64,000 bases of DNA. Source: Anaspis maculata (lineage: Eukaryota; Arthropoda; Insecta; Coleoptera; Scraptiidae). The stretch lies in contig OX421968.1 of assembly GCA_949128115.1 (NCBI GenBank), positions 25,838,377 through 25,902,376 on the forward strand, given 5' to 3'. A program made the position numbers and the translations under genes. The first letter of the stretch is position 1. Each line of letters begins with the position of its first letter. Positions 13,087-21,924 of the stretch are shown here, piece by piece. The notes under the pieces are model-generated. The model saw nothing but the letters and a program-made list of their open reading frames with translations, had not been told where the DNA came from and ran no database searches.

Positions 13087-14560
13087 GGAAAGAGACTGTC
13101 CAAGAATGAAAAGATTTACTCATAGGGACTTTGCACCAGTTGAAACGCGTAAAAAAATAACAGGAGACCTAAGTTTTGCCCCAGTAGAATGGATTAATAA
13201 AGAATGACGCTAATGAAACAACATCGAAAACAAAATCGAAATCGGTTGTCATTAAACAAATATCGCGTTTTAAAAAGCGAGAAATTTTCGATACCGTCAC
13301 ATTAACTTGGGCGCAGTTTCAGATCATGTTGTGCAACAGGGATCCAACCAAAAAAATAAACTCTCACCTGTAGGTATCAATAATGAATTCTTCATGCAAA
13401 ATTTACCATTTTTAAGAAAAGCACAAGTTTGAGACTAGATTTCTTTTTTTTACTTTGTAGAAAAAAGAAAAAAATCTAGGCGCAGATTTCAGTAAATTTT
13501 ACAAAAGCAAATATTGCATCAATATCAATTATTGATAGGACAGATTAGCAAATTTTGTTGCTTGGATCCTAATCATATATGTATGCAACTTTCATCAAAA
13601 CTAATTTTCTTCAGTTGAATTTGGCAACGATCAAATAAACACTGGAATAAAGCCAGCTTTTCAAGCTTGACTGAAAAACACTAAAATGCAACTTTGGTAC
13701 GGTTCGTTCTCACCAAGCTTCCAAAATCGCACTAAGAGAAAACTAATGTTGATACAGAAACAAACAATATATCACAAGAACCAAGAAACATAGAAAAACC
13801 ATAGTATTTTTGCAAAATTTGCAAAACCATTTAGGGTCAGGGTTCAGTACCGAAATATCTTCTAGGATCTCAGGCGGATACAGTGGCGACTTTGACGTCT
13901 CCTCTTTGGCATGCCTCCTCTTGACTGTCTTGACCGGCAGCAACTTTTCGATTTCCGGATACCGATCGACCTCGCTCAGCAGCCCGGCGCCGTAATAAAT
14001 GTACCTGCTGAAGTCAACATCTTTGTTGCCTCTTATCTTCTTCTGAAACGTGTGCAGCTTGGTTATGTGCTTGTACTGCGCATCTTCTGGCGTGTTGTCG
14101 GCGTTCTCCTGCAGCACTTCTCCCAGCCAGGCACGCCTCTGGGAAATGTGCTTGAAGTTGTAGTACTCTTTCGTCGTGTGCAAGTCCGAATCTGCAAAGC
14201 ATGACGGTTACAAACGAAACGTTGATGGATCCAATACAAACTACAACTGACCTTTGAGTATGCTTTCGAAATTCTGAGAGAAATCCACAGATTCTTCGCT
14301 GTTGGTGTTGTCTTCGAGTTGCTCTTCGATTTCTTCGAGAAAATGATTGAGTTGCACGGCTCTTTCAACTCTCTGCACATGAATGGGTTTCGACGTGCTG
14401 GCACACATTTCATTTTGGAATTTCGACTCGTGCGGATCTAAAATTAGGCGAATTTCGCTGTGAAAACAGCCGGATTACGTTGTGTTATAACCTTACCGCT
14501 CAGAATTTTGAAGGTCCTCTCATGGGCGTTATTGTTGATTTTCATGTTCTGCGACGTCAT
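330..14560 (-). CDS. INO80: INO80 chromatin-remodelling ATPase, N-terminal part (4 exons, incomplete)
   Basis: INO80 is the catalytic Swi2/Snf2-type subunit of the nuclear INO80 nucleosome-remodelling complex. Coding exons, in minus order, are 14560-14497, 14437-14252, 14191-13851 and 668-330. They total 930 nt and 310 codons, with matching phases (1, 1, 0, 0) and consensus GT/AG borders. The protein has a stretch VERAVQLNHFLEE near residue 45, like the N terminus of animal INO80; YYGAGLLSE near residue 150, matching a YYSAGLLS-type motif of the family; and at the end a basic DBINO-like segment containing KKEIGKQHRSK and RRVAQQCLKYGRQKA. The helicase domains lie beyond the left edge. The start ATG at 14560 is the first in the exon; no in-frame stop was found just upstream, so an earlier start is possible. 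The intron between exons 3 and 4 is about 13.2 kb and full of mobile DNA. Confidence 0.85.
669..1264. other. INO80 intron, no recognised element
   Basis: AT-rich intron sequence next to exon 4. I see no gene, TIR or tRNA-like box. Confidence 0.5.
1265..1556 (-). mobile_element. tRNA-derived SINE
   Basis: Read on the minus strand, an A-box-like GGCCTGTAGGTGGGTAGAC (about 1550-1530) is followed about 35 bases later by a B box GGTTCGAATCC (1507-1497). A roughly 230-base non-tRNA body follows. This A/B-box spacing is that of a tRNA-derived SINE. Ends are approximate. A second head in the opposite orientation lies near 2525. Confidence 0.6.
1523..2550. mobile_element. Inverted-repeat-flanked element carrying a MADF gene
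   Basis: Imperfect inverted repeats at about 1523-1690 and 2340-2550 bracket the MADF ORF. Both arms share GGTGTCTACCCA and the GGCCGCCGG core. The arms overlap SINE-like heads, so the repeat may be two SINEs in opposite orientation rather than true transposon ends. PIF/Harbinger elements carry a Myb/SANT- or MADF-like second protein, which makes a non-autonomous Harbinger-like element plausible. No transposase is visible. Confidence 0.45.
1812..2252 (-). CDS. MADF-domain (Myb/SANT-like) protein
   Basis: Intact 146-codon ORF starting ATGGCAGAC. Residues about 5-100 look like a MADF domain: an FVRDFIEIYRKRPSLWN start, the central DYADIHKKEKGYQEL stretch, then a basic KSKINNIQSAFRKELKK helix followed by SGDGSEDVYVPTLFYFNWL. 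An acidic, Asp/Glu/Ser-rich tail follows. MADF domains bind DNA; they occur in insect transcription factors and as accessory proteins of PIF/Harbinger transposons. It sits inside the large INO80 intron, same strand, flanked by inverted repeats, so a transposon-derived gene is more likely than a host factor. Whether it is expressed cannot be told. Confidence 0.7.
   Translation of the reverse strand: MADRKEPFVRDFIEIYRKRPSLWNIKSRDYADIHKKEKGYQELTAFYKKTIPSANEQTVKSKINNIQSAFRKELKKVKKSKSGDGSEDVYVPTLFYFNWLLFTADQEESRATQDTAEESERSRDSDEENDNTEVNYYDNEQGFLSS
2551..3466. other. AT-rich repeat-like intron DNA
   Basis: Contains the TACAGGGTG core seen at the ends of many palindromes in this window (near 2889) and resembles 12094-12350, including the phrases around the CGAAA steps. 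No supported gene. The open frame at 2735-3052 has biased, low-complexity composition and is not believed. Confidence 0.4.
3655..4137 (+). pseudogene. LINE reverse-transcriptase ORF2 C-terminal remnant (Jockey/CR1-like)
   Basis: A decayed C-terminal tail of a non-LTR retrotransposon polyprotein. Readable pieces include a YCIIIWGNSP block, KIQKICIRIICE, CRELFKDLHILTV and, in another frame, FNKLPDSVKNCDRR ending HEFLI and a stop at 4137. This order is the usual C terminus of Jockey/CR1-type ORF2 proteins. Frame changes and stops occur between blocks. The T-rich DNA after the stop (to about 4255) may be its 3' UTR. No RT core remains here. Confidence 0.6.
4261..5140. repeat. 880-bp foldback (long palindrome)
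   Basis: The left end starts CAGGGTCATTCAAAA and the right end finishes TTTTGAATGACCCTG. The arms (about 420 bp each) meet near 4700 around a GTCAGTATGATG motif. The arms are close but not identical. The open frames inside are mirror images of each other, not genes. It lies in the INO80 intron, so any pre-mRNA could form a hairpin here. Confidence 0.8.
5168..5397. repeat. 230-bp imperfect palindrome
   Basis: ACGCTATTCCAGATGGTCAA near the left end reads back as TTGACCATCTGGAATAGCGT at the right end, with a centre near 5280. Confidence 0.65.
5611..5940. repeat. Single arm of the 4261-5140 foldback family
   Basis: Direct copy of the right half of the foldback, ending in the same TTTTGAATGACCCTG. 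No matching left arm follows, so this is a half element. Confidence 0.65.
5944..6250 (-). pseudogene. LINE reverse-transcriptase core fragment
   Basis: On the minus strand the frame reads LDYSRAFDTVNH, then a YLSERFQSVSV block, then RGVPQGSILGPLLF. These are the classic RT palm landmarks of Jockey/CR1-type LINEs: the first catalytic Asp in the AFDTV motif and the GVPQGSILGPLLF loop. The YxDD box is missing because the copy stops at 5944. An internal stop follows NHLMLYL. It is opposite in strand to the C-terminal LINE piece at 3655-4137. Confidence 0.7.
6255..8054 (+). pseudogene. Decayed Ty3/Gypsy gag-pol remnant
   Basis: In order: a gag-like stretch (6261-6560, RLSS..SANEWVARSRGLAV and CLRDKFVFGFG); a CCHC zinc knuckle (CEICGKNNHPKNRC near 6670) and part of a second; a protease remnant near 6975 reading VESGSSVSC where DTGS is expected, so the catalytic Asp is lost; a PRPIPFAIRKKIEQEI linker (7370-7420); and an RT domain with VDQHPQPRID, KLDLSQ and FQDDILITGKDH (7550-7855). 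It breaks off at a NVTELKSFL block near 8053, where a SINE begins. Many frameshifts; no LTRs recognised. It cannot make a working polyprotein. Confidence 0.75.
8055..8219 (+). mobile_element. tRNA-derived SINE
   Basis: A B box GGGTTCGATTCCCGG (8096-8110) follows a weak A-box region, then a body and an A-rich tail ending near 8219. It begins exactly where the Gypsy RT homology stops. Confidence 0.55.
8229..9316. repeat. 1.1-kb foldback with a nested MITE
   Basis: AAATCATGTTACAATCAGTT at the left end reads back at about 9280-9305. Further paired blocks include the CAAGATGGCGC region (about 8337) with GCGCCATCTTGAA (about 9040). The right arm is interrupted at 9091-9241. Confidence 0.7.
9091..9241. 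mobile_element. 151-bp palindromic MITE
   Basis: Near-perfect inverted repeat: GGGGCCTATTCCATAAAACT at 9091 and its reverse complement ending at 9241, arms about 65 bp. It sits within the right arm of the surrounding foldback and is missing from the left arm. Confidence 0.8.
9317..9571. repeat. Diverged extra unit of the 8229-9316 repeat
   Basis: Resembles 8930-9060, including the CCCAAAAACAT, TTTTGAGAAAA and GCCATCTTGAATTT steps in the same order. Confidence 0.5.
9572..9775 (+). mobile_element. THAP-type TIR element, 5' fragment
   Basis: Starts with the 18-bp TIR CAATAGGGTGATTGCATG and matches the first 200 bases of the copies at 30691 and 61140. It stops just before the THAP start codon present in those copies. 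The right TIR is absent. Confidence 0.7.
9776..10728. other. Intron DNA with small repeats
   Basis: Holds a perfect 18-bp palindrome GGCGCGCATATGCGCGCC (9796-9813), a tandem duplication of a 25-bp unit (9828-9852 and 9853-9877), several TACAGGGTG-type cores (about 10060, 10225, 10512) and a C-rich run near 10540. No gene supported. Confidence 0.45.
10729..11350. mobile_element. TIR element, about 620 bp, no ORF
   Basis: AATACAGGTTTCCT near 10736 and AGGAAACCTGTATT near 11328 form terminal inverted repeats of about 20 bp. Further weak pairing between 10790-10840 and 11240-11290. Confidence 0.5.
11351..12059. other. Intron DNA with a dispersed-repeat copy
   Basis: A short AT-trinucleotide run at about 11363-11392. 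11440-11600 belongs to a dispersed family also at 48575-48960 and, inverted, at 53883-56320 (shared CGTCAATTACGGCTTCACTT-like core). No gene supported. Confidence 0.5.
12060..13330. repeat. Imperfect inverted repeat, about 1.3 kb
   Basis: The ATATCGCGTTTTAAAAAG block near 13260 is the reverse complement of the TTTAAAACGCGATAT block near 12122. The flanks also pair (CAATGTGACAGTATCG with CGATACCGTCACATT). Confidence 0.6.
13027..13083. repeat. (TTA)n microsatellite
   Basis: About 19 uninterrupted TTA/ATT units. Confidence 0.95.
13331..13850. other. INO80 intron next to exon 3
   Basis: AT-rich; no recognised repeat or RNA gene. Begins (minus strand) with the GTACTG donor of exon 3. Confidence 0.5.
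13851..14191 (-). CDS. INO80: INO80 coding exon 3
   Basis: 341 nt after a CTTTGCAG acceptor. It encodes YKHITKLHTFQKK and YYGAGLLSE, the best INO80 landmarks of the N-terminal half. The donor used here is TTTCG/GTACTG at 13851, which keeps phase 0 into exon 4. It is a weak donor, so the 3' border could move by some codons; the frame stays open for about 35 more codons into the intron. Confidence 0.8.
14252..14437 (-). CDS. INO80: INO80 coding exon 2
   Basis: 186 nt between an acceptor ending TTTTAG and a perfect CAAAG/GTCAGT donor; phase 1 on both sides. It encodes the VERAVQLNHFLEE helix, then an acidic, Asn/Glu-rich stretch ending DFSQNFESILK. The helix resembles the LERALRLDHFLRQ-type start of vertebrate INO80. 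Confidence 0.8.
14497..14560 (-). CDS. INO80: INO80 coding exon 1
   Basis: 21 codons plus one base, starting MTSQNMKINNN and ending before a GTAAGG donor (phase 1). The split codon with exon 2 reads GAT (Asp). It is short and poorly conserved; the assignment rests on frame, a good donor and its position directly upstream of exon 2. Confidence 0.65.
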
Positions 14561-15032
14561 GTTGTTCACTATGCCATGGGGAACGACTGAATGCAGGGTT
14601 TGTTTTTCGCACGAGACGGTATTTTATTTATTTTCGTCACATAACCTCACATCATTGTTGGTGTATCGTATCTGTATCTCGTACTCGTATCAAAACAATC
14701 GAGAGTGCACTGCGGTGCAGTGTCAAATCTGTCAGAGTAACTTGGGGCAGTTTGATTTTGCCCGATAATTTTTGGAAAATGCCTTACTTCAATGGGACCA
14801 ACGTCAATGAATTCATGTTCTAGTCATACTGCCGTCGTTTCGTTACGTTCGTAACACGACTTGTGAATTATTTACGGCTTTCCTACGTGTTACTTTCCAT
14901 TGTGGATGAACGGCACAGGCAACGCCAACATCGCCAACATCGCCAACGTATCGCCATTATAGATTATAGGTTTGACATTGACACTATTGACAGATGCTGC
15001 CACATGCATGTATATTTGGTTGCCTACACATT
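14561..15032 (-). promoter_or_regulatory. INO80 5' flank
   Basis: Immediate upstream region of the INO80 start. No clear TATA box was seen. It contains two to three copies of a CGCCAACAT unit at about 14922-14950. Function as promoter is inferred from position only. Confidence 0.3.
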
Positions 15033-15172
15033 GGGCGTTTTCCATTTAGCGACACAAGTCGACTTGTGTTGACACAAACCGACACAAACGCGTTCCATTT
15101 GATCTGTGTTCCTTTGTTTCATCGACACAAGCTGACACAAACCGACACAAATGTTTCAAATGGAAAGCGCCC
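15033..15172. mobile_element. 140-bp MITE, GGGYGYTTTCC group
   Basis: TIRs GGGCGTTTTCCATTT and AAATGGAAAGCGCCC (14 of 15 paired), with several internal GACACAA units. A 3-bp ATT directly flanks both sides. Same terminal pattern as 18899-19083. Confidence 0.7.
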
Positions 15173-15176
15173 ATTA

Positions 15177-18100
15177 TAGTACTAGCGGTAAGCAAAATAA
15201 AACTGCATTTTATGATACAAGCAACAGATTTGGTACACGTGATCTATGAAGAATTCTGAGCGATTTGACCCGTAGTTCTTGAAAATCCCTTCGGGGGGAG
15301 CCAAGATATGGGGAGGGGGAGAGGGGTTGAGTTCTCTTATTTAGAAAAAATCTATATGCGTCAAACTGGCATGGAAAATGTCGAATTCAAGTGAATTGAA
15401 CATGCTGAGCACACTGGTAAATCCTAATTTCATGAAAAATGCAAATAGTAGCCTTTTTTTCAAAATGGCCGCCGATAAATGACAAAAAAACATGTACGAA
15501 TTAGGTGTTCGAGTAAGGTATCAATACACCCATTCAGTTTTACCTGGTCTGCGCGCGCATCTGCACGACTCGGTGTCATGATAACGGTGCAGGTGAAATG
15601 GTGAAAAATGACATCCTTGGAAAAATCAAAGTCAAAGTGTCAAACAGTTGAAGTGATAAGTGTACGGTACATACGCGTGATCCCTGGTACATACCATGTA
15701 TGCTCCCTGCTAACATCACCTTGAAAGAAGAGTGGTTAAAAGCAACAAGATGTGGTTAAAAGTCCCCGATCGCGGAAAACACGGACATTAGCTAGTAGCT
15801 CCCAGACCCCCCAGTTCCTTTGAGTGTTTCTGTCCGCGAAGTGTGACAAATTCTTACAGGTCGGCCTGTCTTCGGCTACTGTCACCTTCTGGGAGCATTT
15901 ATAGATCATAGTCGTAGTTCTCTAGGCCCTCGAAGAGTTGCTGTCGGTGACAAAGGATGCAAAGCTTCTTCCATGAGGTTGACCCGGAATACATGTTCTG
16001 TAATAGGTGGAAATGCTGCTGACCTGTATGTTTTGCGGTTACACGGACTCTGCCTCTCCTTCCTTTAGAGGGGTAGTCTGGCACACATCTTGTTCCGTGT
16101 TGAATGGAGGTCACCTCATCATTCAGCAGTGAATTCTCACTAGCGTAAACGTCAAAATGACGGCAGTTGAAGTCTTAATCCACATGCTCCGTCAGAAATG
16201 AAACATACAGGGAATATCAGGAGCGCAAACCTCATGCTGAATTTCCCTTAATGGTCGTTCAGATGCGCGCGCAACTCACTTTGTGTCTCTTTTCTCCCAC
16301 AGATTTCTGTATAAGTCTGTCTCTCTCGTTTTCACCGAATAGGTCTATTTATATGTTTTCGAGATCGCTGGACTCATTTCTCTTATCGAAATCATCATAT
16401 CGAACAAAATTATCCATTTTGGGCCAGGGTAAATGAACTACCCTGTTACTCCGTGAAAATTTATTGAATGACAAAAAACATGTATGAATAAGTTGATCGA
16501 GTTAGGTATCAATTTATATGTTTTCGAGGCCGCTGGACTCATTTCTCCCAATGAAATCACTTTATCGAACATAATTATCCATTTTGGGTCAGGGTAGGTA
16601 AATGAACCACCCGCCACCCCCACACCTGGAGTGACACTTTCAAGATTTGAAGTGAACAATCGAAAGAACAATATGGAGCTACATCTAAATAAAATCTTTC
16701 TGATTGATATATGAAAATTACCCATGTAACTACACCTTTAAACTCACAACTCACAACCATCCCTGGAAGCCCCAACCGCCCTTGATGGGAGGGTCTTGTA
16801 TAACCTAAATTTCCTTGTGTCATAGGAAAGTGCTTTAAAAATGTTTTCACCCTAAATTGACAGGTAAAGTGTCCATTACAAGCGTCTTTTGACGCAAAAA
16901 ATTGAGATTTCTATGCCTAGGCAGGTAAAGACTTAACTTGCCTAGGCAGGGAAATCCTACTTTTCTGCGCCAAGAGACGTTTTGTTTGCTGAAAATTGGC
17001 TGAAAGCTGTTGGAAACCGGAACCAGCAACGTGATTTTTGCCAAATTGTGCCAGAATGACATTTCAGAATTTTCGTACCAATTTTTTTTTTCTTGCGGTT
17101 TATTGAGGTAATTTCTGGTAAAACGTTATACATAATACGTCAGGAAAGTTAGTGTCTTTACAGGGCACGTATAGGCTCTCAGGCCTCGCTTACGCTCGTC
17201 CTTGAATATGCCCGCTAGCCCTGTAAAGATTCGCTTTCCTGCCTTATTATGTCAATAGCTATCAAATGGTAAGTATATAAAATAGGATAATACCTACTTG
17301 ATAATATTTTATGTATTGTTGGAGTTTTCAGTTGGGATTCCTCACTACTTGTAATTTGTAAACATGTTCATGGGGTTTAAAATTAAACTCGAAGTAAGCA
17401 ACTGGGCCTTTGATACAAAGCTCTGACAGTCACTCAGTCCTACCATGCAATTTGTGTTCTATCCTATTGCCTCATCAAATGGAACCGAACTATAGTATAA
17501 CTCCTCAACAGTTCCGTTTCTGACTCCATTTCCATTTTAGACCCCAAGCAAGTTATGATTCCCATGAAAGTTTCATTCCCTTTCCTTGGAAGTCTAGCTT
17601 TGACACCAGTTCTGCCCATTGTAGCATTTTTATCTTTCTCTGCCTTCTTGATTATATCTAGGTAAACTGACAGAAAAAATCAAGGCATCACCAATATCTG
17701 ATTGTTTATCTAAGTTTGAAGTCAAATTGAATGATTTTTTCTTCTGAATTGTGCAGGGTGATTTTTCAGAGATCTGACTGTTGACAAACTTTCGAGAAAA
17801 ATATCAATTTTGGCTAGATACCAGGTGTGACATTGATGTGCTGTTTTTCAACGTGTATTGGAGCTTCCCTGTGGAGAGCACCGGCAACAGTAGAAAGTTA
17901 TAATTTATGACCTCGTTCATGATCAACTATGCCCTCATCTTTCCTGAATGTCATTTTTTCAATTTTAAATTGTTACCCCGATTTTGAGGGGACATAGAAC
18001 TTTTTCCCCAACAAAACAATGCTTTTTCGGCTTTTGAAGGTGGGTTGAGGAAGTTTCTTAAGTGACCTCAATATAGCTTTCAGGAGGTCGTGGGCTCAAA

Positions 18101-18856
18101 ATCGATCGGCTAGAATGATTTCTACAGTACCTACATAAGATAATCAAGTAGGTATTATTATACTATTTTATACCATTCAAAAACATTTTCAAAGCGGTTT
18201 CCTACGATACAAGGAAAGCCAGGTTATGCAACACCCTTCCATTGAGGGTGGTTGGGATTCCAGGGATGGTTATTGTGACTTTAAAGGTGTAGTTACATGG
18301 GTAATTTTTATTTATCATCAAAAAAGAGATTATTCAGATGTAGCTCCATATTGTTCTTTTGATATTCACTACAAATCTTGAAAGTGTCACTTCAAGTGTT
18401 GGGGGTGGTCCATCTACCTTGACCCAAAATGGATAATTTTGTTCGATATGGTGATTTCGATGAAAGAAATGAGTCCAGCGCCCTCGAAAACATATAAATT
18501 GATACCTTACTCGAATAACTTATTCATGCATGATTTTTTGTCATTCATTGGCGGCCATTTTGAAAAGAAGGCTACTATTTGCATTTTTTTTATGGAATTA
18601 GGATTTGCCAGTGTATTCAGCATGTTCAATTCACTTGAATTCGAAATTTTCTATGCCAGTTTGGCGCATATAGATTTTTTTTAAATAAGAGAAATCAACC
18701 CCTCTCCCCCCCCATATCTCGGCTCCCCCCGAAGGGATTTTCAAGAACTACGGGTCAAATCGCTTAGAATTTTTCAGAGGTTACGTGTACCAAATCTGTT
18801 GCTTGTATCATAAAATGCAGTATTCTTCACTAGTTAGCTGCTTACCGCTAGTACTA
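15177..18856. repeat. 3.7-kb foldback
   Basis: Ends TAGTACTAGCGGTAAGC and GCTTACCGCTAGTACTA pair perfectly (17 bp). Arms 15177-15535 and 18490-18856 pair along their length, and inner blocks 16496-16900 pair with 18090-18490. The left arm carries an extra piece (about 15535-16495) with a repeated ATGACAAAAAACATGTA border, as if by recombination. The middle (16900-18090) has short inverted pieces and no gene. Confidence 0.7.
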
Positions 18857-18898
18857 TTACACATTACGGCGCCGTATCGTAGAATCGAAAGGCAGTGC

Positions 18899-19083
18899 GT
18901 GCTTTCCACCTAGTCCCAAGTTCGGTACACTTGCCATTTACGCATGTGCGGGTGCCAAACGGTGCTTTCCATCTACGTGTTCCTACTCGGTTCTGCGCCG
19001 TTCATTGGATCATCTAAAATTTTGTGCCACACCATGGAACATGTGCCGTCTGGTGGTATTTGTACCGTCTAGGTGGAAAGCAC
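18899..19083. mobile_element. 185-bp MITE, GGGYGYTTTCC group
   Basis: Perfect 15-bp TIRs: GTGCTTTCCACCTAG (18899-18913) and CTAGGTGGAAAGCAC (19069-19083). No ORF. Confidence 0.8.
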
Positions 19084-19289
19084 CCATTGCACCGAACATC
19101 GTAGAGCCGAAAATGACATATCCCGCGCATGCGTTCTTGCCCTTCATGCCCTTCTTACAGGAGCTCCAAAACAGTGGCTCTGACTGGTGGCATCATTACA
19201 GAATGCAATAATGCACCATCTTAGCGGAGATATCGATGTATGGAGGGCGGCATTTCCATATGGTCTGTGTATGGCACTGTAGGTCTAGT

Positions 19290-20013
19290 AAGAGGTAAAG
19301 TGGGTTCACTTGTACTGTGACTCTAGTTGGCTGAGCAAATTTTCTACTTCAGCATTGTAGGCTTGCCGCCTTTTCATTTGGTGTGAAACTGACTTCTCTG
19401 GAAGTAAAGTTATATTTGTTATCAAATTGATATTAAAATCTTGGAAAACTGACCTGGTCATTCGTGGACGTGCGACTAGGGGGACGCAGAGCTGTGTTAC
19501 CGTCATGTAGACACCAAAAGAGCACGGGGCGGCCGCAAATCTAAGTCATCTCAACGGCGGCCCATTCAGGGTCGACAAAAACTTGTCCCGGGAAGCCCCA
19601 AAACGAAAGCAAATTGCAAATTGAAGGTACTCACATCAATTTCGGTCCAATACGCAACTTTGAGTAGCTGGGTTTTTTGAAATTTGGTTTAATTTACTTT
19701 TTACACGTGAATTCTTTTGCCAATAACAGACTGCACAGCGATGAGACTGTCGATATTTGTTCATTGGCGAAAATTAAAAACAGGTCGAAAAATTGCTACA
19801 TTTTCCAATAAAATGGAAAAAAGCGTCAGACATCACGTCCCGCAAAAATGTTCCGACTATCTGCAGAGGAAATACGCAAAAAATGTGTTTCAAAACTGGT
19901 CCAGCCAGAGCAGCGAACCGCAAAGTTTTGGGGATTTTCTATATTTCACATTTGGAAACTTAGAAACAAAATCTCACAGCCGACTAGAATCACGGTACAA
20001 GTGAACATACTAT
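19290..20013. repeat. Inverted repeat with short coding-like ends
   Basis: GTACAAGTGAAC on the plus strand at about 19993 and its complement at about 19308 end two matching stretches. On the minus strand, 19506-19311 reads as two mini-exons joined by a possible GTCAGT...TTCCAG intron, ending NAEVENLLSQLESQYK and a stop. The plus copy ends SRLESRYK and a stop. No family recognised. Confidence 0.35.
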
Positions 20014-20052
20014 AGGTATGTATATCTTTGGAGTGTGAGTGTAGGTACCTAT

Positions 20053-20295
20053 TTACTTGTAAACGAGATGAGGCAATACATCTGTTGTTGCGTAAGTAGA
20101 GGTGTCTAGGTATATGGTTTTTGTCAGAACCAGGAGATCCGGAAGAGTCTCTGGAGACATTCTAGAACAGATCTCCAAAAAAATCTGCTGTCCAGAAATT
20201 ATTTCATCAACTCGGGACGGCGGGACGCGATTTTTGATCAAATATTCCTGTACGTTTATAGGTATATTCGTCAGGGATTCAAAGTATACATTCAC
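20053..20295 (-). CDS. Unrecognised ORF, 80 codons
   Basis: Open minus-strand frame, containing VQEYLIKNRVPPSRVDEII and ICSRMSPETLPDLLVLTK. Composition is more protein-like than neighbouring frames, and it stays open upstream of the first listed start. No family, no clear splice partner. It may be an exon of a decayed mobile-element gene or chance. Confidence 0.2.
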   Translation of the reverse strand: MNVYFESLTNIPINVQEYLIKNRVPPSRVDEIISGQQIFLEICSRMSPETLPDLLVLTKTIYLDTSTYATTDVLPHLVYK

Positions 20296-20602
20296 CGCAT
20301 CGCCTGATGCTGGCGTTCGTTTAGCTAATTATCGATACACAATATACCTACCCTATACGAGATATCTACAGTTATTTTGTTTTAAAGGTCCATTGTGGTG
20401 CATTTGGCTTCATCCACACTTCATCCTTCATCACGAGCTCCGAGTCGAGTTTCGAACCGGCTGCGGCTTGTTGAGCGTCATAGACTATTGAGCGTCACTG
20501 CTTCAATATGGCGCGTGTCGATTGTACGACGTTCGATGCTATGACTTTCGATTCTATGCCTGGCGACCCACATTACACAAGTTGTTATCTTATTAGTATT
20601 AC

Positions 20603-20898
20603 CATTGTATAACTATTACTAGTAGGTCAGCCTCGAATTTGGGATTTTGTCGCTAGATGTCGCCTAGAGCAATTAGCTCGCAAGAAATCATCAGCGCATA
20701 TGAGAAAAATTAAAATTTCTGAACCAAACCATCAACATCTATTAGTAAGTTGGGCGCCACGTTGAAATTTAAAGACAGTGTGATTCATAACTAATTTGAG
20801 CGACCAAACGACAAATGCTGAACACGCCACCTGCCCGTGTTTTCCAAAAATTGCACAATTTGAACGGCGGCTGGCCTACTAGGAGTAGTTATACAATG
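20603..20898. mobile_element. 296-bp TIR element
   Basis: CATTGTATAACTATTACTAG at the left pairs with CTAGGAGTAGTTATACAATG at the right; pairing continues through the GGTCAGCC/GGCTGGCC step. TATTAC lies close to both ends and may reflect a target duplication. Confidence 0.65.
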
Positions 20899-21170
20899 AT
20901 ATTACCATTGTATTACCATCTTCAATCTTTGATCTTTGTCTTTCGATTCCTAGTGTAATTTGTAATACCTAATCCTAATATTCCCAATATGACTTTTTCT
21001 TTGTTAAATACTTATACAGATATTCAAAATCGGTTGTGTCACCCCAAAACTTGCAACACTGCTCCGTAGTATAGGCATAAGCAAACTTTTCGAACAACGG
21101 TTACAACGGCCTCTCTTCATACGTCACTTTCGGCCCGTGGCGTTTTTAAAAGTTAGAAATGTATCGATTG
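20899..21170. other. No recognised element
   Basis: Contains AATCGGTTGTGTCACCCC near 21028, also seen near 10590 and, inverted, near 56440. Otherwise nothing. Confidence 0.4.
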
Positions 21171-21343
21171 CTAAGGGTGCGTTGAGTCAGCTTATTTAGC
21201 AGCAAGTTTTAATTTTAGTCGCAAGCGCTGCGACGCCCATTGACTGTCATGAACCAGCCTCCTCAGATCAGCCAATAAGCGATGCTGCGCTTACAACTAA
21301 AATTAAAACTTGCGGCTAAATAAGCTGACTGAACGCACCTTAA
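21171..21343. mobile_element. TTAA-type MITE B (copy 1)
   Basis: Inverted ends TAAGGGTGCGTTGAGTCAGC and GCTGACTGAACGCACCTTAA, long arms through CTTATTTAGC. Second copy at 43168-43345. Confidence 0.75.
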
Positions 21344-21592
21344 CTCATTGTCAATAAATAAATAAATAAATAAATGAACTTACTTATAATGAATACCTAT
21401 CAATGATCCTAAATTCAGTATTTTTGTTGTTCGATTAGAAAAAGTGAAAACCGTTTATGTTATCCGCCAAGCCAAGCCAACCAGCATTATCACTCGCATT
21501 ATCATAATTATTATTAATGATATTATCAAATTATCATGCACGCTGCACGCTCGTCGCACGTTTATACTTAGGCATCTATTCGTGAATCCGAA
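21344..21592. other. Spacer with (AAAT)n
   Basis: A short AAAT tandem at about 21354-21376; otherwise nothing seen. Confidence 0.6.
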
Positions 21593-21924
21593 TTAAGGAC
21601 GGAGTCATATTGGTAAAATAAGCGTTGCGAAATCAATCCGTGTGGGTTTATTTCTTGACGGATTCTTACCATTTTGGTCTCTTTCGAAAGCTACAAGGAT
21701 GTACTTTAGTTTGAGCTCATTGGCATTTCCAAAATCCAAAAATAATTTTCTCAAATGTCAAAATTTCAATTTTTTTCTTGGATTTCGGAAATGCCAATGG
21801 ACTCAAACCAAAGTACATCCTTGTAGCTTTCGAAAGAGACCAAAATGGTCAGAATCCGTCAAGGAATAAACCCACACGGATTGATTTCGCAACGCTTATT
21901 TCACCAATATGCCTCCGTCCTTAA
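21593..21924. mobile_element. TTAA-type MITE A (copy 1)
   Basis: Near-perfect palindrome TTAAGGACGGAGTCATATTGG ... CCAATATGCCTCCGTCCTTAA, arms about 160 bp. TTAA sits at both ends, as if a target duplication. Copies or relatives at 42165-42485, 42837-43171, 53069-53370. Confidence 0.75.
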
